Notes: a model not told the origin generated them from the letters alone. A stretch of DNA of 64,000 bases from Peribacillus folii (GCF_030271255.1 NZ_JASJOM010000004.1:62001-126000), one strand, 5' to 3'; numbered from the stretch's first letter, positions 52,794-62,141 are shown. Program-made: numbers and translations.

Positions 52794-53813
52794 TTACTTT
52801 CGTCCTTCATTTACCAACACTAAGGAATGACCAGGTTTTAGACTGGCGAGCAAGGGGAGGTCCTCTTCCACGACTCGACCTATCACATTGACCCGGTGAT
52901 CGGCCTCCAAGTTCCTTCTGCAAATTTGAATTTCTCCCCGATAGCGACCATATCCATCATTATCCATCGTAATGGCACCAAGGCTGCGTCCTACCGTTTG
53001 GTTTGGCTCAACGGCCCCAGTCACGCGGGTATTTTGCAGCCTGAATACATCCCGAGATATATCCGGCCTTAATTTGTATGAGCCACTAGGCAAAAGTTCA
53101 GATTTAATCCTTAAAGAAAGAATATTCAGATTTTCATAGTTGAGGAGATTTTGAAGCAAATCCCCTTTTGTCCCTTGATCGCCAATGTATACCGCATCTA
53201 CTTGAGAAAGCAGATCAACGCCGGCCGCGTAAGGATTCATGAACCTATGTTTTTCAAGCGTCGGGAGACCGGCATGCAACGGACCGCGCTTATCCGCTAC
53301 ACCTGGGATGAAAGCAAAGATCGGTATTCCATAATGTTTGAACATTCGATTTTGCTCATGAAAGAATGCCTCCTCAAGGCCCGTTTCGGGCCTTGGATAA
53401 AAGTTATGCCAAGCAATCAGATTTTCCGGCTTTATCCCGCTTTCAAGTACCTCCAGCAGCTCGTTTTCATTCTGTGTGCTTGCATTTAATGATAGGGAAA
53501 ACTCGTTGGATAAAGAGAGTATCGTTTGCACGTCAAAACCATCATCAAGGCGAATCCCTTTCACGCCCAATGGCACTAAATCCGTAAAATCAGCAATCCC
53601 CAAATGATCCAGCGTCTTTAAGGATACATCTGCATGTATTTCCACCCCGAAACTCTGAGCAAGCGTTAAAAGCTCATGCATCCTTCCGACAAGTTCACCT
53701 TTTTCTTCTGGAATATGAAGCGAGGTAAACGCTCGCCTCGCTCCTAGGTTCGCAGCTTGAATGATTTGATTTTCTGCACCCGGATCTTGCAGATAAAAGG
53801 AAAACCCGATCAC
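52794..53813 (-). CDS. mupG: 6-phospho-N-acetylmuramidase MupG (DUF871)
   Basis: A 339-residue cytosolic enzyme of the DUF871/MupG family. An N-terminal TIM-barrel shows MIGFSFYLQDPGAENQIIQA, GVEIHADVSLKTLDHLGI and WHNFYPRPETGLEEAFFHEQ. A C-terminal beta-domain has TRVTGAVEPNQTVGRSLGAI. In S. aureus, MupG hydrolyses MurNAc-6-phosphate-GlcNAc, the disaccharide imported by a MurP-type PTS. Start is GTG overlapping the murP stop (GTGA), so the pair is coupled. Its presence implies disaccharide import here. Confidence 0.88.
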   Translation of the reverse strand: MIGFSFYLQDPGAENQIIQAANLGARRAFTSLHIPEEKGELVGRMHELLTLAQSFGVEIHADVSLKTLDHLGIADFTDLVPLGVKGIRLDDGFDVQTILSLSNEFSLSLNASTQNENELLEVLESGIKPENLIAWHNFYPRPETGLEEAFFHEQNRMFKHYGIPIFAFIPGVADKRGPLHAGLPTLEKHRFMNPYAAGVDLLSQVDAVYIGDQGTKGDLLQNLLNYENLNILSLRIKSELLPSGSYKLRPDISRDVFRLQNTRVTGAVEPNQTVGRSLGAITMDNDGYGRYRGEIQICRRNLEADHRVNVIGRVVEEDLPLLASLKPGHSLVLVNEGRK

Positions 53814-55177
53814 TTGAACTCAACCGCCATTTCATCTTTGAAACCGAATAAATAGGTGAAAATGAATCCTGCTGCGTAAGAAAGGAACAATCCAGCCAAG
53901 AACAGCAGAATTTGGTTTGCGTGCACTAAAAACGTTAGCGGAAGTCCCGATACCCCGATTGCCAACGTCGCAATTCCGAAATGAGCTTGAAAGGCTCCGC
54001 CGACCCCTGCTCCTAAACAGGCGGTCAGGAATGGCCTGCCCAGTGGAAGGGTCACCCCGAATATGAGTGGTTCGCCGATACCGAGCAGCCCTGATGGTAG
54101 CCCCCCGCCGATAGCTCTTTTAAGGCTGGCTTTCTTCGTTTTCATGTAAATGGCAAAGGCCGCGCCGACTTGGCCTGCACCGCCCATGGCTAAAATTGGG
54201 AGGAGCGGATCATCTCCAATCGAATTGATCAATTCAAGGTGAACAGGTGTCAACCCTTGATGTAAACCGGTTATGACGAGCGGCAGGAAGGCAGCGCCAA
54301 GCACGAACCCAGCCACGACACCGCCAATATCCAAAAGATTCAATAATCCCGAGGTGATGGCATCCGATAAAAATCCTCCTACTGGCATAAAAACGACGTA
54401 GGTGACAATACCTGTGATTAACAAGGCAATGGTTGGCGTCAATATGATATCGAGTGATTGAGGAATGAATTTCCTGACTTGCTGTTCCACGAGCGCCATG
54501 AAAATGGCGGCAAAAAGCACGCCAATCAGACCGCCGCGGCCTGGGAGCAGATTTTCACCGAATAATGAAATGTCGCCGACGGCCGGATTAATGACCAGTA
54601 TTCCTGCGACTGCGCCTAGAGCTGGTGATCCTCCGTATTCTTTTGCAGCATTCGTTCCGACCAAAATCCCCAAGTAAGCAAATAAACCTGATCCGATGAC
54701 GGTCAATGTGATCGCTAGTTGGGATTCTGCCGCAAGCCAGCCCGCTTGAACGATTGCTTTCGTGATTCCAGTAATCAAACCTGATGCTACCAATGCAGGA
54801 ATTAGCGGGATGAAAATGCTAGCAATCCTGCGGAGAAAAAGTTTGAACGGCTTTGCGTTTTTACTAGCAATCTCTGATTTGTTCTTTGAGGCCATTTCTT
54901 TTAAGTCCACATCCCCAGCAGGACCGAGAAGCCTTTCAAATTCCGCATGAACCTTGTTCACCACACCTGGCCCGAGCACAATTTGAATCGTCTCCTCTTC
55001 AATGACGCCAAGAACGCCTTCCGTTTCCTTTATTTCCACCATATTCACCTTTGAACGGTCGATTGGCATCACCCGCAATCTGGTCATGCAATGTACAGCG
55101 GTGGCAACATTCGCCCGTCCGCCCAATTTCTCCAATAAATTTTCCGCTAAACTGGCGTATTTATCTTTTTTAGCCAT
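53810..55177 (-). CDS. murP: PTS MurNAc (MurNAc-GlcNAc) EIIBC transporter
   Basis: A 455-residue PTS permease. The N-terminal EIIB has phospho-cysteine in TAVHCMTRLRVMPID, then an EIIC domain with LVASGLITGITKAIVQAGWL and PVHLELINSIGDDPLLPILA, GIGEPLIFGVTLPLGRPFL. No EIIA is present; crr-type EIIA must come from elsewhere. The domain order and neighbours match B. subtilis/S. aureus MurP, which phosphorylates MurNAc or MurNAc-GlcNAc at C6 of MurNAc. ATG at 55177 follows AAAGGGGGAG. Between murR and mupG in the operon. Confidence 0.9.
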   Translation of the reverse strand: MAKKDKYASLAENLLEKLGGRANVATAVHCMTRLRVMPIDRSKVNMVEIKETEGVLGVIEEETIQIVLGPGVVNKVHAEFERLLGPAGDVDLKEMASKNKSEIASKNAKPFKLFLRRIASIFIPLIPALVASGLITGITKAIVQAGWLAAESQLAITLTVIGSGLFAYLGILVGTNAAKEYGGSPALGAVAGILVINPAVGDISLFGENLLPGRGGLIGVLFAAIFMALVEQQVRKFIPQSLDIILTPTIALLITGIVTYVVFMPVGGFLSDAITSGLLNLLDIGGVVAGFVLGAAFLPLVITGLHQGLTPVHLELINSIGDDPLLPILAMGGAGQVGAAFAIYMKTKKASLKRAIGGGLPSGLLGIGEPLIFGVTLPLGRPFLTACLGAGVGGAFQAHFGIATLAIGVSGLPLTFLVHANQILLFLAGLFLSYAAGFIFTYLFGFKDEMAVEFK

Positions 55178-55212
55178 ATCAAAGCTCCCCCTTTGTATAA
55201 ACTATGGAATTT

Positions 55213-56070
55213 TCATTTATAACCATCTGTCATCGATTTGATGGCTGCTCTAGTATTATCGATATATCGGACGGTCGCTTCATATTGCTCAGAAGCCATT
55301 CCTAAAAACAAAATGTCAATCAAGTATAGTTGTGCCAATCGTGAGGATGTCGCTGCGCTTCTGAAGGGCGCCTCATTCGAAAACGATGTGTAGAGCGAGG
55401 CATCGCATAACGAAGAAACTGTCGTTTGACCAAAATGAGTCAGCCCGATCGTCTTCACTCCCCGTTCTTTTGCAAGCTTCAATATGTTGACAACTTCAGG
55501 CGTCTCTCCCGAGAATGAGATGGCAAAAACGACATCACTTTCCTCCGCATTGGCAATCAACGTTGCAATCAGATGCATATCCGTAAAAGCGGTTGCTCCT
55601 TTATTGATGCGGAGCAATTTTTGCTGAGCGTCGGCAGCAACGATATTGGAGGCACCGACTCCGCAAAAGTGGATGTTTTTTGCCTCCAGCATTAGTGCAA
55701 TGGCTTGTTTGAGGTTGTCGTGATCGAGGATGTCAGCTGTATCCCGGATCGTCTGTATCGAATTGCTCGTCGTTTTCTCGACAATTCGATACAGCGATTC
55801 AGAGGGCTCGATATCCCGGTATCCTTGCTCGACATTCTTCATCAAATCACCGGCAATCCGTATTTTCAAATCTTGAAATCCCTTTATTCCAAGTGATTTA
55901 CACAACCTGATCACGGCAGCACCACTTGAATTGGCGGATGTACTCAATTCTTGTACTGTGCTGTTCACCACCTCATGAGGATTTTGAAGAATATATTCTG
56001 CTAGTTTTTGTTCTGATTGCGGAAGCTTGTTCAGCATTGTCTGTATGATTGATAGTCCTCCAGTAGCCAT
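55213..56070 (-). CDS. murR: RpiR-family regulator of MurNAc metabolism
   Basis: A 285-residue RpiR-type protein. The N-terminal HTH_6 domain has QSEQKLAEYILQNPHEVVNS, TSANSSGAAVIRLCKSLGIK and GFQDLKIRIAGDL. The C-terminal SIS domain has IHFCGVGASNIVAADAQQKL and VVFAISFSGETPEVVNILKL. MurR homologues bind MurNAc-6-phosphate and repress murQ operons. It is second in the operon, 15 bp after murQ. An inverted repeat near 57049 in the murQ leader is the likely site. Confidence 0.9.
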   Translation of the reverse strand: MATGGLSIIQTMLNKLPQSEQKLAEYILQNPHEVVNSTVQELSTSANSSGAAVIRLCKSLGIKGFQDLKIRIAGDLMKNVEQGYRDIEPSESLYRIVEKTTSNSIQTIRDTADILDHDNLKQAIALMLEAKNIHFCGVGASNIVAADAQQKLLRINKGATAFTDMHLIATLIANAEESDVVFAISFSGETPEVVNILKLAKERGVKTIGLTHFGQTTVSSLCDASLYTSFSNEAPFRSAATSSRLAQLYLIDILFLGMASEQYEATVRYIDNTRAAIKSMTDGYK

Positions 56071-56085
56071 CGTTTGCTTCTCTCC

Positions 56086-57000
56086 TTAATCTTCGCCGAT
56101 CGAGATTGCCATTCTGACATCTCCATCCGCTTTTTCCAGTAACTCCATTGCCTGATTATAATCTCTGGATGTTTTTATCATGACAATCGCTGGCTTTACC
56201 TGATTATTTGCCTTTTCGAGCATCTTCATCGCGTGGTCATGATCTGCATCCGTCACCGTTTCAATGATGCGTATGGCACGCTCCCTCAGTTTTTGATTGC
56301 TTACATGTACATCAACCATCAGATTTTCATATACTTTCCCCAGCCTGATCATGGTTGCCGTTGAAATCATATTAAGCACCATTTTATGGGCCGTTGCCGC
56401 TTTCATTCTGGTGGACCCTGTTAAAACCTCTGGACCTACCACGACTTCAATTCCAATATCCGCAGCTTCTGTAATGCTCGAGTTTTTATTGCTTGATAAT
56501 GCAACTGCTTTAGCGCCAATTTTTTTGGCATAATGTAAAGCCCCTCTCACATAAGGGGTTCGCCCGCTTGCTGCTATGCCGATTACCGTATCGTCTGCTG
56601 TGAGGCCAGCCTCGATTAAATCACGTTCCCCGGACTGTTCTTTATCCTCTGCCCCTTCAATGGCATGAACGAATGCCTTTTCTCCCCCAGCGATTATTCC
56701 GAGGACCATTTCAGGAGGGCTGCTGAAGGTCGGCGGACATTCAACCGCATCGAGAACACCGAGCCTTCCGCTCGTTCCGGCTCCAATGTATATGAGCCTT
56801 CCCCCTTTCCTTAACGATTCACAAGCCCAGTCGACCGCTGTTTCAATCACCGGTAAAGCCTCCTGCACGGCTAACGCCACTTTTAAATCTTCCTTATTGA
56901 TTGCTGAAATGATTTCCATCGTATCCATGCGATCGATGTTCATCGTCCCTTCATTTCGCATTTCAGTCGTTAATGAATGCAAATGCTCTTCCATAGACAA
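56086..57000 (-). CDS. murQ: N-acetylmuramic acid 6-phosphate etherase
   Basis: A 304-residue SIS-domain lyase that removes D-lactate from MurNAc-6-phosphate to give GlcNAc-6-phosphate. It shows [79 protein letters not shown] and [21 protein letters not shown] short UBA-like C-terminal region follows. It is the first gene of the operon. The TTG at 57000 is six bases after GGGAGGA and is preferred; ATG two codons later is an alternative. Confidence 0.94.
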   Translation of the reverse strand: MSMEEHLHSLTTEMRNEGTMNIDRMDTMEIISAINKEDLKVALAVQEALPVIETAVDWACESLRKGGRLIYIGAGTSGRLGVLDAVECPPTFSSPPEMVLGIIAGGEKAFVHAIEGAEDKEQSGERDLIEAGLTADDTVIGIAASGRTPYVRGALHYAKKIGAKAVALSSNKNSSITEAADIGIEVVVGPEVLTGSTRMKAATAHKMVLNMISTATMIRLGKVYENLMVDVHVSNQKLRERAIRIIETVTDADHDHAMKMLEKANNQVKPAIVMIKTSRDYNQAMELLEKADGDVRMAISIGED

Positions 57001-57026
57001 ATAAATCCTCCCATTAATCGTTTATT

Positions 57027-57071
57027 AAATATAATTTCATTTTTTTTGTGGTAATAATGAAATTATATTTT
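57027..57071. promoter_or_regulatory. Inverted repeat in the murQ leader, candidate MurR operator
   Basis: AAATATAATTT (57027-57037) and AAATTATATTT (57061-57071) form an 11-bp inverted repeat; the similarity continues inward (CAT / ATG) with one base out of register. It lies just downstream of the predicted transcription start of murQ, where a repressor would block. Confidence 0.5.
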
Positions 57072-57084
57072 ATATTATATTCAA

Positions 57085-57113
57085 TGATAACGTTTTCATT
57101 ACCGGGTGACAAG
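57085..57113 (-). promoter_or_regulatory. SigA promoter of the mur operon overlapped by a consensus cre site
   Basis: Minus strand TTGTCA (57113-57108), 17 bp, TATCAT (57090-57085). The cre TGAAAACGTTATCA (57099-57086) matches TGWAANCGNTNWCA at every defined position and covers the -10. Direct CcpA repression is likely. Confidence 0.75.
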
Positions 57114-57222
57114 TTTTTTTGAATATTCTTAAATTTTTTATCCATCATCCCTAATAATCACCACACTTTCAAAGACCTTACATGATACCAGAGCTCCTAA
57201 TCCACAGAAATGGACAACAAAA

Positions 57223-57253
57223 AACGTGTGCCGGCCGAGGCCAGGCACACGTT
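57223..57253 (-). terminator. Terminator of the liv-type ABC operon
   Basis: AACGTGTGCC / GGCACACGTT, a perfect 10-bp stem with an 11-base loop, then TTTTTTG on the minus strand. Confidence 0.85.
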
Positions 57254-57285
57254 AATGGAAATGGTAACAAGCTAACGGGATGTCC

Positions 57286-58464
57286 TCATCGAATGGGGAC
57301 GACTTTTCCGCCTTCCACGGCACCGACGACAATGGTTGATGCAAATCCGCCATGTTCATCAATGGAAGGTATGTCGTATATTTTTTGTTCGGGAGCTAAA
57401 TTTGCAAGACCATCTTGCATATGCTCCCTGATGGCCTGAGCATCATCCACGCTGCCTGCAGCTTTCATTGCTTCGACAAACGCATGCATGGCGATATAAT
57501 TCAAGCCTACCTCCGAGCTTGGATCTTCCTTGTATTGCTTTTGGTAATTCTTGACGAAGGCAGGCACCGCCTCTTCATCAGAATCTATCAGCGGCAGCAC
57601 CCCGATGGATCCTTCCAATGTTTCGTATGAACCGGAAATCGGTTTCATTTGGTCAAGTTTTGCTTGGTCCATGATGATGAATCCGCCTTTGAATCCTAGC
57701 TCCCTTGCTTGCTTCGCCACTTTTGCCGTAGGTTCTGAGGCACCGCCGATAAACAGGACATCAGGATCTTTCTTAAGGGCATTCGTAACGATCGTAAAGA
57801 AATCGGTTTCTTTGGCAAAATCAATCGACGATTTATAAACGACCTTGCCCCCTTGCTTTTCCCAATATGGAAGTATCGCTTCGGTCCAATCTTTTCCATA
57901 TTGCGAAGATGTCGGCAGTGCGGCCATTTTCTTGCCGGAGTGTTCCATTGCATAAGATGTAAAAGGTTCAATATAGCCTTCGTAATTCGGTGGAATCCGT
58001 ACGGTCAATGAATTTCCGCTTTCCGTTACCGCCGGTTCACTCGTATATGCACCAATGATGAATTTTTCCTGTTCATTAAAGACCTGAAGTGCCAGCACCC
58101 CTCCGCTATGCGGCGTGAAGATGATCGGCGTATCATACTCCTGGACCAATCGTTTCGCATTCGCCCCTGTTTCATTCGGCAAGTATTTGTCATCGAGCGA
58201 TACTAGGTTCAGTGTATATTTTTTTCCTTTCACTTCAAACCCACCTGCATCGTTAATTTCCTTTACGGCCATTTCAACACCATTCAACGTCCGCTTCCCG
58301 TATAGCGCAGCAGCCCCGCTCAATGGACCGCTGAAGCCAATGTTGACGACGTTTTCACCTTTCCCATTGCCATTGCTCGATGCGGGGCTGTCGCCTTTAT
58401 TGCATCCGGCCAACACTGTCATTATTAGCAGCAGTAGAACGAATGATGCTGTTAGCTTTTTCAT
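57286..58464 (-). CDS. ABC transporter substrate-binding lipoprotein (LivJ/LivK family)
   Basis: A 392-residue lipoprotein. Signal and lipobox MKKLTASFVLLLLIMTVLAGC with LAGC, then a low-complexity linker and a type I periplasmic-binding domain (VNIGFSGPLSGAAALYGKRT, LVQEYDTPIIFTPHSGGVLA, DVLFIGGASEPTAKVAKQAR). Members bind branched-chain amino acids, amides, urea or aromatic acids. The ligand is not deducible. The ATG at 58464 has GGAGGGTT; an upstream in-frame ATG overlaps the livF stop. It is the last gene of the operon H-M-G-F-K. Confidence 0.87.
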   Translation of the reverse strand: MKKLTASFVLLLLIMTVLAGCNKGDSPASSNGNGKGENVVNIGFSGPLSGAAALYGKRTLNGVEMAVKEINDAGGFEVKGKKYTLNLVSLDDKYLPNETGANAKRLVQEYDTPIIFTPHSGGVLALQVFNEQEKFIIGAYTSEPAVTESGNSLTVRIPPNYEGYIEPFTSYAMEHSGKKMAALPTSSQYGKDWTEAILPYWEKQGGKVVYKSSIDFAKETDFFTIVTNALKKDPDVLFIGGASEPTAKVAKQARELGFKGGFIIMDQAKLDQMKPISGSYETLEGSIGVLPLIDSDEEAVPAFVKNYQKQYKEDPSSEVGLNYIAMHAFVEAMKAAGSVDDAQAIREHMQDGLANLAPEQKIYDIPSIDEHGGFASTIVVGAVEGGKVVPIR

Positions 58465-58484
58465 ATAAACCCTCCATTCCATTT

Positions 58485-59192
58485 TCATGCCCCAATATAG
58501 GCTTTTTTCACTTCATCATTAGCCAATAACTCAGTTGCTGTGCCTTGAACGACAATTTCCCCATTTTCAAAAACATATCCTTTTTTGGCAATGCCGAGGG
58601 CGGCATTCGCATTTTGTTCTGCAAGCAGGATTGTGATCCCTTCTCGGTTTATTTCTTCTATGACTTGAAACATCTGCTCCACGATAAGGGGGGCAAGCCC
58701 AATTGACGGCTCATCAAGCATCAATAATTTCGGCTTCGACATCAGTGCCCTTCCGATTGCCAGCATTTGCTGCTGGCCGCCGCTAAGACTTCCCGCTTCA
58801 TCATGATGCTTTTCCCGTAAAACCGGGAATAAATGATAGACGTATTCCAAGGAGCGCTTGATATCATCCTTTTTCTTCCGATGTACATAAGCTCCCATTT
58901 TCAGATTTTCCTGGACAGTCATCCGGGGAAATAGTTTACGCCCCTCGGCACACTGGACAATTCCCTCCCGAACATTTTTATCCGGCGCCCTTCCCCCTAT
59001 GGGACTGCCTTGAAAATGGATTTCTCCTCGTGCTAGCTTACTGATGCCGCTTATGGAACGAAAGGTCGTACTTTTCCCCGCACCGTTAGCTCCAAGCAGA
59101 ACCACAATTTCCCCCTTCTCGACTTCAATATTCACACGCTTGATTGCAGTGAAGCTCCCATAAGCTACGGCTACATCGATTAACTTAAGCAC
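58485..59192 (-). CDS. livF: Branched-chain-type ABC transporter ATPase LivF
   Basis: A 235-residue ABC ATPase. Walker A GANGAGKSTTF, Q-loop in GIVQCAEGRKLFPRMTVQEN, signature LSGGQQQMLAIGRAL, Walker B LLMLDEPSIGLAP, H-switch changed to LAEQNA as usual for LivF. GTG start at 59192 overlaps the livG stop by eight bases, with GGAGGT upstream. Works with LivG as the heterodimeric motor. Confidence 0.92.
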   Translation of the reverse strand: MLKLIDVAVAYGSFTAIKRVNIEVEKGEIVVLLGANGAGKSTTFRSISGISKLARGEIHFQGSPIGGRAPDKNVREGIVQCAEGRKLFPRMTVQENLKMGAYVHRKKKDDIKRSLEYVYHLFPVLREKHHDEAGSLSGGQQQMLAIGRALMSKPKLLMLDEPSIGLAPLIVEQMFQVIEEINREGITILLAEQNANAALGIAKKGYVFENGEIVVQGTATELLANDEVKKAYIGA

Positions 59193-59949
59193 TAGCGCTA
59201 CCTCCCAAATAGGCTTTGATCACTGCATCATTCCCACGTATTTCCTTTGGCGAGCCCTCGGCAATTTTTTCCCCGTAATTGAGGACCATGATGTGATCTG
59301 CCAAATTCATGATCATATGCATTTTGTGCTCGATTAAACATACGGTAAGTCCCGTTGTATTCAATTTTTTTATCAGCTCTGTCAATCCTTCCGTTTCATC
59401 AGGGTTGATGCCCGCAGCAGGTTCATCAAGAAAGAGGATCTCCGGTTCGGTTGCAAGGGCCAAAGCAATCGCTGTACGCTTCTTCTCTTCTTGTGAAATG
59501 CCGGCTACGATTTTGTCAGCTGCTTTCGTCAGCCCGACAACACCGAGTGCCTCCATCGCCTTTTCCCTGCATGCCATTTCCTCCCGCTTTAAACGCTTTG
59601 TCCGAAAGATGGCGTCCGCCAAATTGGATTTAGTTCTCAGTCTATGCCCGATGATGACATTATCCAATACGGTCGATTGATCAAAAAGACTGGTCGATTG
59701 AAAGGTTCTTGAAATGCCCAAGGCCGCTATTTCGTTTGCAGGAAGCTTGGTGATATCCATGCCGTTAAAAAATACCGAGCCTGAACTTGGCCGGTGAAAG
59801 CCACTGATCAAGTTAAAAAAAGTGGATTTCCCCGCACCATTAGGACCGATTATGGCATTAATCCTTCCTTTTTCAATGATGAAATCCACTGAATTGACCG
59901 CCGCCAAGCCGCCGAAGCGCTTCGTTAAATTCTTAGTCTCGATCAGCAA
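59185..59949 (-). CDS. livG: Branched-chain-type ABC transporter ATPase LivG
   Basis: A 254-residue ABC ATPase. Walker A GPNGAGKSTFFNLISG, signature region AGISQEEKKRTAIALALATE (unusual ISQEEKK in place of LSGGQ-x-K), Walker B ILFLDEPAAGINPDE, H-switch LIEHKMHMIM, and the C-terminal NYGEKIAEGSPKEIRG. The altered signature is notable but LivG proteins vary here (often LPYGQQR). TTG start at 59949 with GGAGGGATG. Second motor subunit of the importer. Confidence 0.9.
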   Translation of the reverse strand: MLIETKNLTKRFGGLAAVNSVDFIIEKGRINAIIGPNGAGKSTFFNLISGFHRPSSGSVFFNGMDITKLPANEIAALGISRTFQSTSLFDQSTVLDNVIIGHRLRTKSNLADAIFRTKRLKREEMACREKAMEALGVVGLTKAADKIVAGISQEEKKRTAIALALATEPEILFLDEPAAGINPDETEGLTELIKKLNTTGLTVCLIEHKMHMIMNLADHIMVLNYGEKIAEGSPKEIRGNDAVIKAYLGGSASA

Positions 59950-59952
59950 AAT

Positions 59953-60948
59953 TCATCCCTCCTCCGCTTTCATATGCATATCGGCTCTGACCATGGATAG
60001 CTTCTTATCCCTTCGTTTCCTTTGCCATTCAAAGGCGGCACCGGCGAGCCCCCTTGGATAAAAGATAATGATTAATGTAAGCAATGGACCGAATATCAAC
60101 ATTCGGTATTTTTGCAGGAACTGCAGATTCTGAGAAAGAATCACGAGCAGCAACGTCCCTACCAATGGACCCGAAAGCGTTCCGATACCACCAACAAGCA
60201 AGTACATCAACAAATCGAACATGATGGCTGTTGATCCGATATCAGGTCCAATGAAACGAATGAAAGATGCATACAAGGCTCCTGCAAGCCCGGCAAAGAA
60301 TGTGGATAAGACAAAAGCGGTTAGCTTATTCTTCATTGTCGAGATACCAATCGTCCGGGCAAGGTCCTCGCTGTTCCTGATGGCGATATAGGTCCTCCCG
60401 GTCAACGAATGTATGATTCGATACATGATGACGATTACGGCTAACAGGAATAGGAGAACGAGGTAATATTGTGAAGCTGCCGTATCAAAGGTGATTGGAC
60501 CGATGCTCCCTGGGGCGGGGATGCCGATCAGGCCCCTGACCCCCTCCGTGAGCCCCTCCCATTTATCGATGACAAGGTAAATGATATAACCTACGCATAG
60601 CGTATAAATCGCAAAGAAGTGCTCCTTTGTCCTTAGTGCGATCAATCCGATCAAGAGACCGATCACACATGTTATAACACAGGCTCCTGCAAGCGCCAGC
60701 CAGAAGTTCATTTCGGCCTTCACCGTCAGGAGTCCAAGCGAGTAGGCACCAATCGCAAAAAATCCAGCATGCGCCAGCGACAAGTATCCGGTATAACCGG
60801 ACAATAAATTGATTCCATACACGGCTATCGCCCAAATGAATGAAAGAGTCAGCATATGGAGGTAATAGTCGTTTTGGGCGATATACGGAAATGAAAAAGC
60901 AAGGATGAGCAAGGCAATCAATCCATTTCGTTTCGTCACGATCCTCAT
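59953..60948 (-). CDS. livM: Branched-chain-type ABC permease LivM
   Basis: A 331-residue membrane permease, about ten helices, of the LivM/BraE family. GYTGYLSLAHAGFFAIGAYS, ELARTIGI-type coupling region here ARTIGISTMKNKLTAFVLST, and GIGTLSGPLVGTLLLVIL. The ATG at 60948 follows GGGGGAGAGG and lies right next to the livH stop. A longer start is unlikely because it overlaps livH. A basic C-terminal tail faces the cytoplasm. Confidence 0.9.
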   Translation of the reverse strand: MRIVTKRNGLIALLILAFSFPYIAQNDYYLHMLTLSFIWAIAVYGINLLSGYTGYLSLAHAGFFAIGAYSLGLLTVKAEMNFWLALAGACVITCVIGLLIGLIALRTKEHFFAIYTLCVGYIIYLVIDKWEGLTEGVRGLIGIPAPGSIGPITFDTAASQYYLVLLFLLAVIVIMYRIIHSLTGRTYIAIRNSEDLARTIGISTMKNKLTAFVLSTFFAGLAGALYASFIRFIGPDIGSTAIMFDLLMYLLVGGIGTLSGPLVGTLLLVILSQNLQFLQKYRMLIFGPLLTLIIIFYPRGLAGAAFEWQRKRRDKKLSMVRADMHMKAEEG

Positions 60949-60949
60949 G

Positions 60950-61813
60950 CTACCTCTCCCCCTTGGCAAAAAGACCTGTTGGCTTTACTGTCAATATCAC
61001 GACTAATAAAATGAATGCGATGATGTCTTTGTAGTCATTTGAAACGTAGGTTGCGCCAAGACTTTCACTGAATCCGAGGATATACCCGCCGACAATTGCG
61101 CCCGGAATACTTCCCATCCCGCCCAGGATGATGATGACGAATGCTTTCAGGATCACCAGATGCCCCATCCCGGGAAACACTAAATTTATCGGTGAGGCCA
61201 GAGACGAAGCGATGGCAGCCAATCCCCCCGAGATCATGAAGGTCAGCATCGCGACTTTGTTGATATTGATGCCGACCAAAGATGCACCTTCGCGATTTTG
61301 GGACATCGCTATGATCGTTGATCCCGTATACGTTTTTTTCAGGAAAAGGTAAAGTAAAACCATCACCACGATGGCAGCGACGATAATCAATAATCGCTGA
61401 AGCGTAAAGGTCAAGCCCATGACCTGGACAACCTGGCCATAAGGCGAATTCATGGTATGGAAGTCTGCACCCCAGACAAATTGGGCAAACGCTTCAAGAA
61501 AAAGAAGAATGCCGATTGCCGCTATTTTATCGTGCAAGGGAGGCGCATCCCTTAACAGACGGAACACGAAGCGTTCCAAAAGCACCCCCAGCAAGCCAAC
61601 AGCGATAATGGATACAAACATCGCCAGCCAGTAATTGACCCCATATAATGTCATCATCGACAATGTAATATATCCACCAAGCATATAGAGGGCACCGTGG
61701 GCGAAGTTCGGGATATGCAATATCCCGTAAACGAGCGTCAATCCCAAGGCAACTAAACTATAAACGCTGCCGATCGTCAAGCCATTAAAAAGCTGCTGGA
61801 TTAATATATCCAT
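60950..61813 (-). CDS. livH: Branched-chain-type ABC permease LivH
   Basis: A 287-residue permease of the LivH/BraD family: QQLFNGLTIGSVYSLVALGL, VYGILHIPNFAHGALYMLGG, and the cytoplasmic coupling loop AMSQNREGASLVGININKVA. GGMGSIPGAIVGGYILGFSE and a C-terminal IIAFILLVVILTVKPTGLFA follow. It is the first gene of the operon with GGGAGGAAG before the ATG. An unusually long leader separates it from a consensus sigma-54 promoter about 600 bp upstream. Confidence 0.92.
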   Translation of the reverse strand: MDILIQQLFNGLTIGSVYSLVALGLTLVYGILHIPNFAHGALYMLGGYITLSMMTLYGVNYWLAMFVSIIAVGLLGVLLERFVFRLLRDAPPLHDKIAAIGILLFLEAFAQFVWGADFHTMNSPYGQVVQVMGLTFTLQRLLIIVAAIVVMVLLYLFLKKTYTGSTIIAMSQNREGASLVGININKVAMLTFMISGGLAAIASSLASPINLVFPGMGHLVILKAFVIIILGGMGSIPGAIVGGYILGFSESLGATYVSNDYKDIIAFILLVVILTVKPTGLFAKGER

Positions 61814-62141
61814 CTACTTCCTCCCTGACTAATTATTGAATTTCATCTTGCTTATCATGCTTCCGCTGCCTGCAGTGCGTATGATTTATACGCTTCGTGG
61901 GGGGCATGGCATTTGGAATGAACTGCATTACACGGCTGAATCTTGCTTTTAACGGTCTTGTGTTAAAAATCTTTATGTCAGAAGGAATTGTGAGTAACAT
62001 TATGATGTGGAGTGCCAGTAAATGTTTCATCATTTTTTTACTTGAATATCCATTTAGGCAAAGATAGGAATCGTTAAGTGAAGGAATTAAAAGGGATACG
62101 CCAATCACCCTTGCTTTTGGGTATATGTGTCAAAAGTAAAT

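Noticed and set aside
61833..62108. 91-codon minus-strand frame before livH
   Set aside because: Starts with a GTG lacking a well-spaced ribosome site; no recognisable domain.
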